From NCBI GenBank assembly GCA_036365515.1, contig CM070873.1:228733876-228797875 (forward strand): DNA of 64,000 bases, in the 5' to 3' direction. A program made the position numbers and the translations under genes. This document shows, in pieces, positions 33,105 through 47,462 of the stretch. The notes beneath the pieces were generated by a model that saw only the letters and a list, made by a program, of their open reading frames with translations, was not told the origin of the DNA and did not search any database. Position 1 is the first letter of the stretch. Each line of letters opens with the position of its first letter. This DNA is from Torymus aiolomorphi. Its lineage: Eukaryota > Arthropoda > Insecta > Hymenoptera > Torymidae.

Positions 33105-34567
33105 TTTTGCGCCAGACTGTCGTTTTTTTTTTTGTTGGCATAGCTTTATATATCATTTTTGAAGTATAGAAGATTAATATATTTATGAATCAATATTTAA
33201 TGCGTGTATTCTTTATTTGGAAGTCTATCGATTAGTAGAAATTCTCTTATAAAAAAGAATATTCGCCTGTAAGGTACAACAGATGGTTGTTTGTACAAGG
33301 GCGCAAAACCGACGTCAGTTATCGTGAAAAACAAATACTAGAAGTTTAACTGATATGTTCAGGGGTCAATTCAATAGATATTTATTAAAATCTATTAAAT
33401 TTAATAGCTAATCAGTAACTTAATTACTATCTATTTTTAATAAAGTGAATTTCCACCCCATAAATTATGTGACTCGAAATAATACATCATTCGTGTTTAT
33501 TAAAAAAGAAAAAATATAATCTGTTTCAAATCAAACGTTACTGCTGACGTTTAACTATTCAAAGCAATCTACGTTTCATAATTAGTGCTCGATATCTGTC
33601 ACTTTCCATATAACCCAACTATGATTATTATTGATATTTTAGCTGAAATCTACGACAAAATAAAGCAAAACAATAATTAACATGATTTTTAGACAGCTCA
33701 TAAGAATCACTATAAAAATACAATTTCTTAACGAACTAACGTTTTATCACAGATACAATCATCAAGATAATTTATCATTAAACTTCTGCATAATTCTAAA
33801 GTACAACGAACAACGCAGCGTAACGACGATTTTCAAATTCACTAATCAGTCTGCAGTTAAATTAGACATACTCAATTTCCAGACTACCTCTGACGAACTC
33901 CCATCGCCCACCCACCTTTAAAATAATCCAACCCCTATACTTACCTATTTATCAGGCAATATAACGCCACCATCACCCGCAACATTCGCTCCACTACCAT
34001 CCCACCACACTCATTTACCCACACACACTGTATTCCACGCCTTTACCGAAACAAATATTATTGCTGACGCGGTGCGTGTGCGTTATACATGGGCTGTCTG
34101 AACTGTATCAATCACGCATCGGCCGCTCGCGATCAAGGTCCAGCCGCGCCGCCGCGGGGAGTCCCGAGAGCTGTGATGTTATTGCCCCCTGGATCCTCGC
34201 CCTCTCCCCCCTCCCCTCTCTCAATACACGTGTATATTCTCTATCGTAGCCGCAGCGCCAGGGTACATATACGGAGCCTTGGACGAAGGTGTTTGCTCGT
34301 TGCATGCGCGCGAGTGAGAGCGATGGGTAAACGCCGCGGAGTCACGCCCGCTATATGTATGTATGTACCCTGCGGATCGGCTGGCCGAATGTATGTATAT
34401 CATTTTTCAGCTGTGATTGGTGTCTGTGTGTATATAATATAGTTGGATCGAGGAGATATGGGGAGTCGTTGTTTTAAAGCGAGATTGATTTCGATCACGC
34501 GGCCTTGTGTGTCTGCGCCCAATTGTCAGTTGGAGATAACATTTTCATTTGCTAAGTAAATCACATA

Positions 34568-34598
<31 letters not shown>

Positions 34599-36178
34599 AC
34601 GTGTCTGAGTGACCCGTTGATACCATTCCGTTTGATATACATTTATACACACCGAGTGTAATAATGATACAGGTAAGGGAGCGTTCAATGACTATTTTTA
34701 GACTTTTGCGTGACTGTTTGCTTCTTTAGAAATCACTGAAGGGTTCAAGTGTAGCAAAAACGTATTCATAATGACAAATTAATAAATCTATTCGGTTAGC
34801 AAGATGATATAATATTTACTATCACCTTAATTTTCTGTCAAATAATAATAATAATTCGTTTATTACATATTAATTCGAAATCACTATTACGATAACACCG
34901 CGAAAGAAGTAAATCATCAGCGGTAATATAAGAAGTGATGAACCCTGTCTCCTATCTTGGATTGGCATTCAAAGTCAATTCGCAACTTTATAGAAAAATA
35001 ATCAAATAAACGAGAGCCGCGCGGCGCGCGAGGTTCTGCTCTCTGCAGAAAGAGCTAAATAAGCCGAGGCATTTCGTCCCGTGGATAATAATTAGTTTTG
35101 AAGCCGGAGAAAAGCTCCGCGAGAGATGAAATTACGGTAGCTATTGAACGAAATATGAGGGAAAAAATATGAGGGCAAAAAGGCAACTTATCGAGATATT
35201 CGAAAGGCGCTCGCGCTGCCGCCTCTGCCACGTCGCGCGCGGAAAGGCGCGAGCTGCTTGGCACTCCGCGCACATCAGATAAATTTTCAATCGGGCAAAT
35301 TCTGAAAAGACGACCCCGCATCTTGCCAATGCTCCCGCGCGTACTCTTTCCCTCACTCGCTCACTTTCTGCTCCCTTCCCTCTCCCCTCTCTCTCTTTCT
35401 CTCTATCCTTCGCCGACGCTGCAGACTTCTCTCTCGTCTCGAACAAGTTTAAAAATCGATGCACTGCACGGTGTATACACCTATACACACATATATGTTT
35501 ATACGCCCGATGGAGGACCACGCGCGAGCGCGCTGACGAGTTCTATCTCGTGAATAGGGAAAATGGTACGTAAGCTACAAATAGCGAGCGAGTGAGCGCG
35601 CGAATGCGTGTGCAGAAAGTGCAGATTTGGATTTTCTCCTGCGAGCAGCTCTCTCTCCACACGCGCGCACGATGTCGCTGCCGGTGGGAAAAAAAGGGGT
35701 TTCCGAAAACGTGTGTGTATAACGAGAAGGGACGTATATATACGTGAGAAATTTTGATATAGTTAATAAAGTATTCTGTTTGCGGGATGTTGCGGCAAAT
35801 ATTTCCGGGGCCCTCAAAAGGAATATTTCAGTTCCGAGAAAATAAAATCGATTTGCGCGGCGGAGCGTTCGAAGCGCGTATCGTTATGCATGCGCACGCG
35901 ACCGGCCGGGATCGATTAATTATTAGAACTGCGGCTTTGATAGATAGCCACGTGTAATACGCAATACGGAATATTTTAATATAGGTGCATGTGCGAATAT
36001 GACAATTTAGTGGTCACTTTGGGGTATAGAGAACTTTGTAAAATTACTTTTATATTTATGGTCCTTTAGCGATAAAATATGCGATCGCATGATGGAAATG
36101 GTAAATTTTTAGCTAAAGTACTGTGAAAATGTACTATTATAGAGTAAAGGAGCTGAACATGGTTCAGCAATTAATTTA
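33105..36178. other. Gene-free stretch, AT-rich then CpG-rich
   Basis: AT-rich to 33950, then CpG-rich with GT tracts (about 34570-34600) and TC tracts (35380-35405). A donor-like ATACAG|GTAAGG is at about 34672, but no coding exon was identified. Confidence 0.4.
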
Positions 36179-37474
36179 CGAGGGTCATTTGACAAGTACC
36201 TAGCCTCACCGCCAGATGGTGCCACTATCGCACCAGAAATACACTACAGTGCAGTATCTTCCTGTAAACGGTTACAGACGAAATTTCAGCCGGATCGGAG
36301 TTGTAGTTTATTTTTGAGAGCGTGTGAAAGCAAATGTGTCCGTTGATTTTTGAAAAAATGGAGAAAGAACAATATCGGTCGGTGATTCGATTCTTGTTTT
36401 TGGAAGGGAAATCGTGCAGTGAAATTAAAGAACGCTTGGATGCAGTGTATGGGGATGCTTCTCCTTCGATGGCGACCGTTAAATTTTGGTATAACGAGTT
36501 TCAACGTGGTCGTACGTCGGTTTTTGATGATCCACGCCCAGGTGCTCCGAAAACAGCCACTACGGAGGAGAACGTGACAAATAAATACACGATATCGTTT
36601 TGTCAGACCGCCGATTAAAGGTGCACGAGATAGCTGCGATAGTAGGCATCTCAGAAGAACGCGTGTGGCATATCCTACATGAGATTTTAGGCATGAGGAA
36701 GCTGTCAGCAAGGTGGGTGCCGCGTTTGCTGACTGCAGACAACAAGCGCATCCGTGTGACCAGTTCAGAGCAGTGTTTGGAGCTGTTTAATCGCAATCCA
36801 AAAGAGTTTTTGCGTCGTTACGTGACCGTCGACGAAACATGGATTCACTACTACACTCCAGAGACCAAGGAGCAGTCAAAACAGTGGACCTTACCCGGTG
36901 AACCTGCTCCGAAGAAGGCGAAGACGGTCCCGTCGGCCGGAAAGGTGATGGCCACTGTTTTCTGGGATTCTCAAGGTGTGATTTTTATTGACTATCTGGA
37001 GAAGGGCAAAACGGTCACAGGACAGTACTACGCCGAACTATTGAGCCGATTTGACGCCGTGTTAGAAGAAAAACGGCCCCATTTGTCTAAAAAGAAAGTG
37101 CTTTTCCACCACGATAATGCACCGGCTCACACTTCTGCACTCGCCACGGCTAAATTGGTCGAATTACGCTACGAACTGCTGCCCCATCCACTGTATTCTC
37201 CAGATTTGGCTCCGTGCGACTTTTTTTTGTTTCCGAACCTAAAAAATTCGCTCGCCGGGAAGAGATTCCACTCCAATAACGAAATAATCGCCGCCACGGA
37301 GGCCTATTTTGCAAACCAAGAGAAAACATTTTTTTCAACGGGGTTAAAAAAATTGGAACACCGCTGGACCAAGTGTATTCAACTAAAAGGAGACTACATT
37401 GAAAAATAAATTTTATTTTTTGTAAAATTTTGGTGTTTTCATTTGTAGGCTAGGTACTTATCAAATGACCCTCG
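36179..37474 (+). mobile_element. Complete mariner transposon with one frameshift
   Basis: The element is 1,296 bp between TA dinucleotides (36177-36178 and 37475-37476). The 27-bp TIRs starting CGAGGGTCATTTGA at both ends differ at one position (C versus T at base 15). It encodes a DD34D mariner transposase broken by a single small indel. The intact ends and almost intact gene suggest recent activity in this genome. Confidence 0.95.
36358..37409 (+). pseudogene. Mariner transposase, frameshifted
   Basis: It starts MEKEQYRSVIRFLFLEGKSC with the usual helix-turn-helix region (SEIKERLDAVYG, TVKFWYNEFQRG, DDPRPGAPKTATTEENVT). About two extra bases near 36578-36586 shift the frame; the first frame then stops at 36618. 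The rest is open in the new frame from LSDRRLKVHEIA to GDYIEK. Catalytic residues are present: VDETWIHYY, HHDNAPAHT and YSPDLAPCDFF, with 34 residues between the second and third aspartates. WVPRLL occupies the WVPHEL position. The length is typical (about 350 residues). The transposase cannot be made from this copy without frameshifting. Confidence 0.93.
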
Positions 37475-37556
37475 TACTTAGCGCCATCTATTGACAGCTC
37501 TTTCATTTAGTACATGTCGGCGCCGTCGGCGGCTGAGAGAAACAAAACAAACGCTA

Positions 37557-38462
37557 TATCTCGGTTCGCGGACAGGACTTTTATTTCTCAAATTTTGTAG
37601 TGGCAGCCTTGTACGATTTTAAAAGACGATTTTCTTATAACTAATTATATAAATTAAATATTCATGAACCATGATATATTAATTGCGCTCCGATGTGTAA
37701 TTGTATACCATTTTACAAAGGTGAGTGCCACCCGTTACCGACGATTGCAGGGATCTGTTTTTTTCATCTAGTTTTCAATTAAGGTGATGTGAACCCCTAA
37801 TTTCAATATTTTTTAAATTAACATTCAAACGTTTATTTGGAAAAAGACGGTTGTCAAGCGCTCCGTACACGTAAACACTATATTCAGAAAATTTTTTGAG
37901 TGATTTTATTAGCATTTTCGTTAGTTATGCTCGTTTGAAAAGTAGGTCAAATGCAGATTCCTACTTACCGACAGTACGGTTTTTATTTAATTAAATAAAT
38001 TCTCATCATTTTTTTTGGAAAAACGCATTTGTCAAGCACTCCGTATATGTAAATACTATACTCACAATTTTTTTTGGATGATTCTATTGGTATTTTCGTG
38101 AGATGTACTCATTTGAAAAATAATGTAGGTAATAATAATAACTCTGATACGTTGTAGTTCATTACCGAATCTACAACGTGTCAAAGACATTTTTCCTCAA
38201 AATTCAAAATTGAATGAAAAAAACGAGGTCCTGCAATTGTCGGTAACAAGGGGGGCTCGCATCGCCTTAACATTTAAATAAATTCTCAAAATCTCATAAT
38301 TCAAACTTTGTAAAACGATATACAATTATACAACGGAGTGCAAGTATGTCGTGGTTCATAAATATTTGATTTGTATAATTAGTTATAAGAACATCATCTT
38401 TTAAAATCGTGCTAGGCTGACACTACAAAATTTGAGAAATAAAATTCCTGTTCGAGACAGAG
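37557..38462. mobile_element. Foldback element next to the mariner
   Basis: TTATTTCTCAAATTTTGTAG on the left is inverted as CTACAAAATTTGAGAAATAA on the right. The arms continue through GATTTTAAAAGA, TAACTAATTATA and CATTTTACAAAG for about 280 bp. The interior has two diverged direct copies of an ACGGTTGTCAAGCGCTCCGT-type segment. Confidence 0.75.
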
Positions 38463-38590
38463 GGTTTTCCAAAACGTGAGCCAAAATAAAGGATTTTTCG
38501 GAGCTCGCCCCGAAATAAAGAGTTTTTTGGAGCTTGCGCCGAGATAGAGGGTTTTTTGGAGCTCTCGCCGAGATAGCGTTTTAGTCCTCT
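38455..38590. repeat. Short tandem repeat, ~32-38-bp unit
   Basis: About four copies of a unit like GAGATAGAGGGTTTTTTGGA followed by GCTCGCGCC start within the right end of the foldback. Confidence 0.7.
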
Positions 38591-40180
38591 TAGCCTTCGA
38601 TATAAGGTCTAAGAAAAAGTTGCTATGTTTTCATGGCCATGGATCAGATAGGAGAGACCAGCATTTATTTTGAGAAGTACAACAGTTTTCAAACTGCTGA
38701 AATTAATTGGTTGTTACTAATACACAAGAAGTTGAATAAATTACGCAATACATATAGAAATTCTTTGGGTACCCGAGTCAATTATGTTACAATAATTTGT
38801 TTCGAGTTAAATTTTTTTTTGCCCTTCCGGATGAAAAATAATGTTTGCATCACGGCGTAAGATTTGACGCTCTTTTGTGATAAATAATCCTTTAGACTCA
38901 TTATCACAATGAGGGCGTGAAATACAACTTTACGCCCCAGGTACGAAAAGTACTATTAATCATTTTTTGTAGGAAATAATAAATAAAAACTTATAACATT
39001 CCATCATAGATGAATAATTTAAAAATGATAAAAATCGTAAGCAATGGCTTAAGTGTACAGTTTGTTATTGATGGGAACATAGTAATTTGGTAGATGGAAC
39101 AAAATTACCTTTCTAATCTTGCGAATAAAATAAAATATATCTTCTTGCGCAAAGTAAATTGTAAGAGCAATTGATGGGCCATATATGAGTAAGGCGCCGG
39201 AGCCGAATATTGGCCATTTTGTTTCCTATATATTACCCATATCTGGTCCACATTCTGAGAAAAAAGAATATGGGACTAGTATGAGCATTATACCTATACG
39301 AAAAAGTATTACTAATATTCAGCTCAGGCGTCGGAGCCGCATATGGCCCATATATTGTCCATACTCTGGGCAAGATATTAGATACGAAACTCATTTTTGG
39401 TCGAGTTATTAATTATTAAGAATATTCACTAGAAACTATTATATAAATATTTATTTTTATTTTTGTGTTAACAAATTTAAATATATAAAGTCGTTGTATA
39501 TTATAAAGAATAAAAACGCTTGCATAGTTAAATATATATTTTTCTACCGTTTTTTATAATGATTTTTCATGGTGGGTTCATATTAGGTTTCTATTGTTGG
39601 GACTCTCGATTTTTCATTTTTACGTTCTTTTAATATACATCTTTTTAATTGATGATACAATTACTACGAAACTTCAACATATTATTCTTGGCTTAATAAC
39701 CTACAGATTTACGTGCATAAAATCTCAAAATTATGTTTTGTTAATTTTTTATGCTACTTAGAATCGGATAAAATATTTTAATAAAAACTAGCAGTCTGTT
39801 GCAAAATACAGTTTTTATTAACATTACGATAAATTAATAAAGAACAGTACCGTAATTTTTAAAAATGTTAATAAATGTATTGAAATATTCTTATTCGACA
39901 CATTTTCAAAGTAGATTTTCGAAAGAGAATGAAAAATAAATCGACATTGAGAAAATGGTATTTGTACCTTCGCAAATCTTTTTAACGCTGCTTTTACTCA
40001 ATAATAATAATAATTTCAAGTTATTTATATAAATTCACAGTACTCTTATAGAAGTAAATAATTGTCTTGCAATCGACGATAGAACATTACCAATAAATTA
40101 CCCTCACGGTTCTACCACTATTTACCACAAAATCACTATAAAACCCCTATATATATCCTGGCCATCCCACGTCTTAGTAT
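38591..40180. other. Gene-free AT-rich stretch
   Basis: Two CGGAGCCG...GGCC-type direct repeats lie at about 39190-39230 and 39320-39360. Nothing else was recognised. Confidence 0.4.
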
Positions 40181-42767
40181 TCAAGAACGACTACGAGCGT
40201 CCCGCACGCTCGCTCCACCGCGGGTACACAAAACAGCCATTAATGAACTTTTCCATTATCTCGTCGAGTGGCGTGTGAAAGCAACCGTAGAAAGAAGGAT
40301 AGCGAAAGAGAGAGAGAGAGCGAGGGAGGGGGAGAGGAGGAGAAGAGCGAGAGAACGCGGAAAGTGGGCGAAAAAAATAGTTAAAACAATCGGACCGAAG
40401 GTGTACGGAAAGTCGCTTTATGCCTTCGAACGTACACTCTCACTCCCTCTATCTCACTCTCCTCGTATCCGAGCGTGCGCGCGCGTACGCCTTCGGAAAG
40501 AGAAGCGTGTGCGCGAGAATTCGAGTTTCGAATGCGGGCCACGTAGACGGTAAAACGCCTCCATGATTCAATTCGCATCAGCCGCCCCCCTAGTGCTATC
40601 TCTCGCTCTTTTCCTTCCTTCGTTCCTGTCTAGCCGTCGCCCCTTCCTTCTCTTTTTTTCCCCCGGTCTCTTCTATCTCTTCATCTCTCGCGGCCTCTCG
40701 GTATACTTTTCGCGGTTGCGGCTCCTCGCGACTTTCGAGCTGCGCTGCGCGTCGATGCACCGTATATATGTATAGTCGCGCATGAGGCTTCATCCAGCGC
40801 GCGCACTGTGTCAACTCGCTACTTACTTCGATTGTCTGGCGCGCGGTTGGCTCTCCCGCGCGAAATTTCCTTTTTCCTTTACTCCTTTATATACTCACTC
40901 GTATGTGGCGGTGCTACTAGTTTGCTCGCGCCTTTCGTGTCCCTCCCTTGGATGGATTTTCCGAGTCCTCTATACTTCTTCTTCTACTACTTCTTCTTCT
41001 TCTTCTCTTCGATGTGGGTGGGTTTCTTTCATCGTATTTCACATGGAGCGCCTGCTTTCGTATTCACTCTTATTCCCCGCTTGAATACACATACACGCTT
41101 GCAGTGGTTAGTTGTCCTTTTTCGCTGCGATGACTGCATATTTAATAACTATAATATTAAATCTATATTTTAGCTTTTTCAGAACTTGTGTTAAAATGTA
41201 TAAATAAATGGATTTTCATTTATTATATTTAATTGACGTGTATAAATGTTAATTACGTTGAAATAAGTTTTCAACTCGGGGTAATGGAGTCAGAGATGTC
41301 AGTATTACTGATTTAATAAATAGACTCAGTCTTGTTCAAATTTACTTACCACGAATAGGACGTGATTTATTAGTACAGCTATAACATATATATTTTTGAG
41401 GAAAGTATCAAACTTTTTCATTATAGTAGAATTAATTTTCGTATGAAAAAATAATATTCTGTATCACTTAATGGTCAATGAATATCATATGTTATTCGCG
41501 GAGTGAAACTTGCTGAACCCAGTAAGTTTTTCGTAAAAAACTAAAACCGCAATATTAGAAGTCGATTTTTTAAATATAAAGACATTTTTTTAAAGTCAAC
41601 GTAAACGATTGCGGCAATTTAACAATGTAAGTACCTAATAAACAGATAAATAAAAATTGTATTATATCGTTCATGCATTCTCATCCTCCGCATGAACAAT
41701 TCAACATTTCCGGCATTATTTTAATTACCGAGCGCGTTTAATATTTATCGTATATGACGTACATAGCATGCATCGGTTTACATTTGAAGGTATAAAGTGA
41801 TACAGTTTAGGATATTTGGCTCTAAATAGCTAGGTGAGCTTCAAACAAACATCAATTAGTGTAGTGCTTCGTATTTCACTTTGATACTGATACGCTCCAC
41901 ACACATGTGTATAGCTGGCGCGGGCGCATACATATACAGGGCAAGAATTCCAACGAATCAACAGCCGCAGGCTGTTATCATTATAACGTTTTAATTAAAG
42001 TATCCCTTTGTGGCTCCGCATTCACGCTGCTCTTTCCTCTAACATATCGTCAAAGAGTCGAAGCGCCAAAAAAATTATCAAATTACCCGCGATGCGCGCG
42101 AGAAAAGTGTCTATATACTGTATACATATATTTAACATCGTTCGTACTTTTTTCTCCTCTACTTCGGCACACTTCACGCTTGAAATATTCTCCTCCTCTT
42201 CCTCCATCGTTTTTTCAAATTTTTACGAATGAAGGAAATTAATTAGGGAGAATGACAGAAGACACTCGAAACACAGGGGGGCGGCGGGCTTTATTGAAAA
42301 TCGCACCGACGAGGGAAAGAAGTCGGAGGGAGGGGGGCAATTTAAAAGGCCAATGGTGCAATGAATCAAAGTAACACTCGGGGAGCAGCAAGCGCGAGCT
42401 CACGGCGAGCGTTTATTTCGGAGGCAGTCACGTCTCGGCCGAAGAGCCACTTTCCCGCGCGCGTCCTCTCCTCTCTCTCCCTTTCTTCACCCCCACCCCC
42501 CACCGTGCTACTCTCCGACCCTTTTGGACTACTTAGGCCGCCCTTTTGTAGAATCGAAATAACCTAGAGAAGCAGCAGCAGCGCCAGCAGCAGTAGCGCT
42601 TTGAGCCACGGGGGAGGGTTATCCTCTCGCGCGCCGCCTTCTCGGCTCTCTCTCTCTCTCTCATATTTTCGAGCGTGTAATACGCGTTTCGCACCCCATA
42701 AACGTATCGAACGACATGTGTCTCCGGCGCGCTCGGCGCGCGCGACTTTATCACGCGGGCGTTTCCG

Positions 42768-42798
<31 letters not shown>

Positions 42799-45700
42799 CT
42801 TGGTGTCAGCGCTTTCCTTTTCCCCTCTGTCGAATGCTCGAGTTTTACCCTTGAAAAATTGCTGAGCTTATTGTCGCAGATATAGGCGGCGAGATAGAGG
42901 AGAGGCAAAAAAAACATCGTGTCAACAGGGAGACCCTTTTCCTTTATCACAGCCCCCCTTCTCTCTTTCCCCACTGTAATCGGGATTTATTGCCAGACGA
43001 CGGCTGCATGATAATATAGGCTGACGCTCGCGGTATTGTTCTCGCGTGCGGGGCGCTCTCGGTAATATCTGCGACGACGCTCGATGCATGAAAAATAATT
43101 AATGTGGGCTATGATTTGTACGAAATTTAATATCGCGTTTTCGGGAGAATTGGTATAAGTGATTATTTATTGATGTTTATATTATGTAAATGTATGAACA
43201 TAAAAAAAATAACGGTTTGAAGAATTGTGATGGTCTCTCACATTGCGAATAAATTGAGACTGTATTATAAGAGAGGAGTTTATAATAAGGTTATCGTACT
43301 TTTAGATGGGTGACCGCTTCATATCTATATGCATCTGTTCTATCTGTTAATTTATTTTAGTTCTTGACAAAAATGCTTGGTAGATTATTTAAGTATATTT
43401 CAGGGCTTTGACGCTATGGAATATGACACAAATATTTAAAATATAAATAGTCAGCGGTAATACTGGAGCGAACGCAGTAAATCTTCGGTTTCTCTGCGCA
43501 AAATAGAGATCTAATTAAAGGATTCCTCGGAGATTTCATACGACTTATATAGCTCGTTGGATACCGAAAGCGAGTGTGTATAGTTAAAGGTATCCGTCAC
43601 TTGCTAAGCCAAATATAGGTTGCAGGTGAATAAATCAAACGTATCGTACTGTGTTTCCAATCATTTGATTTTTCGCAAAGATATTTTGATATTTAATCAA
43701 GATAATAATAAGCAATATTATTATTACATTAAATCAATAGTTAGCACGCGTCGAGAATTTTCTATTAAAAACTATCGTGAAAATCATATTAAAAGATGAA
43801 CAACTGAATCTCCCGTTGTTTATCATTTAATGCTACTTCATTAAACTATATGAACATAATTTTAGAAACACAGACTTTGTTGTTCAAAGGCTCCATGTTA
43901 CTTTTAAAATGTAAGAGAACATGTTTAATATTCATTATTTATCTTTTTGTATAGTATTTCAAATATTACACATTTCCATCAGGTAAAAAAGTTGTGTACA
44001 CACGTTTTTAAGAAATCTGCCATTTTTTATATCATAACGGTCGCGATAAAATTTTCTTAAATCCCACCATAAACATTTCCAGGATGCTTTGTTCTTCCGA
44101 AGTTAGGATACGCATCATAATTTTCATAACGAATTTCATGACAATTTTTATTCTTTTAACTTGTATCATTGAGAGTAAATAAAAACAAAAAAATGATTTC
44201 ATTAATTACAGCTTAAAACACTCATAAAAACAATTCTATTTTCTTATTGAATATACCAAAATAACATGAAATACGTCACGACAAATAACTTATACTATTA
44301 TTTCTCTGCAAAATTTGATTCGACACAATTCTATTTTCTAACTTCGAAAATCGATGCTTATACGTATCAATAAAAAAACCCAAACGCCTTTAAATAAATC
44401 AAAACTCGGAGTGCACCGCAAAGTAAATCTAGCATTAAGAAAATGAAACATGTACAGCATCGTTAATTGAGTGAAAAAAATCGATTTTCCAGCAGCAGCT
44501 CCCGGCAAAAGATTTCCAATCATCTCTCGACGAGCGCAATTTTCCACTCAGCACTCGTCCCACCCATGCCACCTCTCTCTCTCTCCCTCTCACTCCCCTC
44601 AGAGAACAGACATACCGATATCTCATTCCGGTCGCCATATGAAGCTCTAAACGGGTCGTAATTTTTCCCGATAAATAACCGAGAGGCACGCCGCCGCCAC
44701 CACGTCCCACGAACGCACGCGACGTGTCCGGCAGACTCTCTCTCTCTCTCTCCTTCTCTCTCTTTCTCTTTTCCTCGACGTCGTATATTGCCGGACGGAA
44801 AAAGACGTCGTTGGCGCGCATCGCAATACGGACTCGCGCGCGCAAACAAAAAGCCAAGTCTCTTTCTCCGTGGCGAGAAGGAGAAAATAAAAGCTGCGAG
44901 AAGTAGAGAGAAAGCGAGAGGGAGAGAACGAAGTATAAGCGTTAGCCACAAGCTCCTGAATGCGGCGCGGGCTTAATAACGCGGAAGCCTCTCTCTCTCA
45001 CTCGCGCGCTCGCACAGCAGCGGCAGCATTCCAGCGCGCGACCGCCGGTATACGCGGTTAGCACACCTGAGGGATTTTGAGTTATGGCCGGACGCGGCCA
45101 GAAGTGGATCCAAAGCTCTCTCTCTCTCTCTCGCTCTCTCTAGCGGTGCGCGCACGCCCCAGGGCCGACCGGAAGAAGGCTCACTCCTCGCAACTGCAAG
45201 GAGCCACCGCTGCTCGCCCGGCTAATGTGGTAACACATAATGTCCGTCTCGCGCAAGGCCGCATTAATTATTTCGAATCCAAAACTCAATTCTCCCCGCG
45301 CCCACCAACACTTCCTCGTAAACGCGTAAGAGCTGCGCGGAGCCGCTGCTACTGCTGCTGTGCACCTCTGGAGTGCGGGCGAGTTCAATGGCCTGATTCG
45401 GCCTCGGTGGTTGGTGCATGCATGATGTGTGTATATATAGTCGTTGTTGGCGGTCGGCGCGGGGACTGATAACGCGATCGATGGCGGGGGTCCGTTGAGG
45501 AGAGAAGTTGAACGATTTCTCGATGGCTGCAGCGCGCTGTTGCGTTGCGGTGGACCAGGACAATTAGACGGTTTTAGCGCGGACTCGGTCGTATTTACCG
45601 TTGATTTCGAGCTCGTTGCTCGGTGTATTGTTCATTGTGCAGGTTTTGGAAAATATTCGTAAGCGGATTGGGAGTTTACTACTTATAAACAGTAAAACGT
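40181..45700. other. CpG-rich, GAGA/CTCT-rich stretch without recognised genes
   Basis: (CT)n or (GA)n tracts lie at about 40305-40325, 42645-42662, 42772-42798, 44570-44590, 44735-44760 and 45115-45142. The many open frames on both strands are Arg/Ser/Leu-rich composition artefacts with no conserved motif. The region could be promoter or intron sequence of an unseen gene; GAGA-factor sites are plausible but unproven. Confidence 0.4.
43293..43321 (+). repeat. Short 5S rRNA-like fragment
   Basis: CGTACTTTTAGATGGGTGAC followed by CGCTT matches the box-C region of 5S rRNA (AGTACTT..ATGGGTGACCGCTT). The upstream half of 5S is not recognisable. Confidence 0.4.
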
Positions 45701-47462
45701 TTGTCGTTCATCAATCGTACGTGGTGTTTTTTAATTAAGTGATTTGTAATGTAAATCAAGGTACAATTAAATTCTAAAAGATTGAATAATTTTTTTATAT
45801 TTTTTTAGCCGTTATTGTTATGCTTTATTAATAAAAATTTAATTATCACATAAAATAGTATAGGCATGGAAATAGACACTCGTTTGTATTAGATGTTTCA
45901 TGATACCAAGAGCCTTAACTATTTGATCAGCTCTTCTGAACGTCTTAAATGCTGCTTATATAAGTATAGAGTACAAATCTACAATTCTAAAAATATGAAA
46001 ATGCCGTTAGTTTACGAAGTTGACAATAAATATATTAATTCATGTACCGACAAGGTTATCTTTCGCAACTCACGTATATAATTACGACGTAAACCATGTG
46101 GATGGAACTTTTTTAAATACTTAATATGTACGGTAAAATTAACGTCATCAACGAATTTCTTAATGCTTACACGCAACAAAGTCTTCGCTACTTTATGATT
46201 CGCGAGAATCATTAGTTAATAGTTTATTATCCTTACAGTTACGCGCATGTACTTTGCGTGTCTAACTAATGCTTTTCCAGCTTATCCCCGTGGTTAATTA
46301 CCCGCATCTACGTATTTACCTGTCAAAGATTTAAATTATAACCCATGTTCTGGTGATTAAGAGTTAGGTTACAACTACTCAGGGACATATTTTAAGCTGG
46401 TTTCGGCAATAAAGTAGAGAACTGCTCCTATACTATTAGTAGGCAAATATTGCTCTTACATACGCGGATTCATACGATATGTACAAATATAAAAGTTTAA
46501 AAGATCATTCTCGTTTCCTTCAAATCTAATAACAATTTTATTTGCGCCTTCAACCTACTTTTTTAACGTCAATATCCTATTTCTTAGTTTTGAATATATG
46601 AAATAATCATTTAGTTCTCTAATATTTTATTATCTAAATATATTATTTATGCGAAATTCTAATCAATGTACGTACAAAATTGTATAAATATAATAGTCGT
46701 TTGGTATAGTTTGGAATTCATGTTTGGGTAGGAAAAAATATTTATTTATTTGATTCCGAGCATTCGGCATGTAGTACTTATTGATGTTTCCAAGAATGTT
46801 TTTTCAAACCCGAATAATTCCAGAATTTTGAAACATCGGGTAAATAATACGTTATTTGTATCAACTTAGTTTCGAACGAAGGTAGATTTCAAGTATTATA
46901 TGATAAATCATGAAAAAATGAATAAATATTAATCGAAAAAGAGATTGAAAACAAACTTCAAAAAGTGAAATTATTTAGTCTTGAAAAATACACACCACGT
47001 TTATAATAAAAATAACCTCTAAAAATTTGATTATTCAGTCTGCTTTGTGAAAGAGATAATGTATTGAATCTGTATACAATAACGTATCACTTTTTCTGTC
47101 GGTTCATTTTTATTTTAATTATTTTCTCAGAATTTCATTCGTAATAATAGAAACATATGCAAATTAAAGAATAAAAGAATATGCCAATCTATCATATTTC
47201 TTCAATATAACTAATATAAAGCTGATTATTTGAAATTTTAATTATCTTTGTTTTTAATAAATTTAACAAAAAAATTGGACGACGTGCAGCAATTCTATCT
47301 TCGAAAAAAAATTAGCATTTTTCTAAGTATTAACCAAATTTCATCTCTCTAATTTTTTTCTTTAAAACTATTTTATATTAATCATTACTTATATTAATTA
47401 ATAAAAAAATATATGTAATTTGGAAAAATAGCGATTTTTAATATATTTTTGCAAAAATGTTA
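45701..47462. other. Gene-free AT-rich stretch
   Basis: No ORF, RNA or repeat was recognised. Confidence 0.4.

Noticed and set aside
31662..33162. Mirror-image open frames with a repeated TFQERFCKYVRT-like peptide
   Set aside because: They are the two arms of the AACGTT foldback translated on opposite strands, not a protein family.
45084..45110. ATG followed by codons MAGRGQKW, suggestive of a histone start
   Set aside because: Similarity ends after seven residues and the frame enters a (CT)n tract.
42564..45563. Numerous 60-143-codon Arg/Ser-rich frames on both strands
   Set aside because: Low-complexity products of CG and (CT)n composition, overlapping in several frames with no conserved motif.
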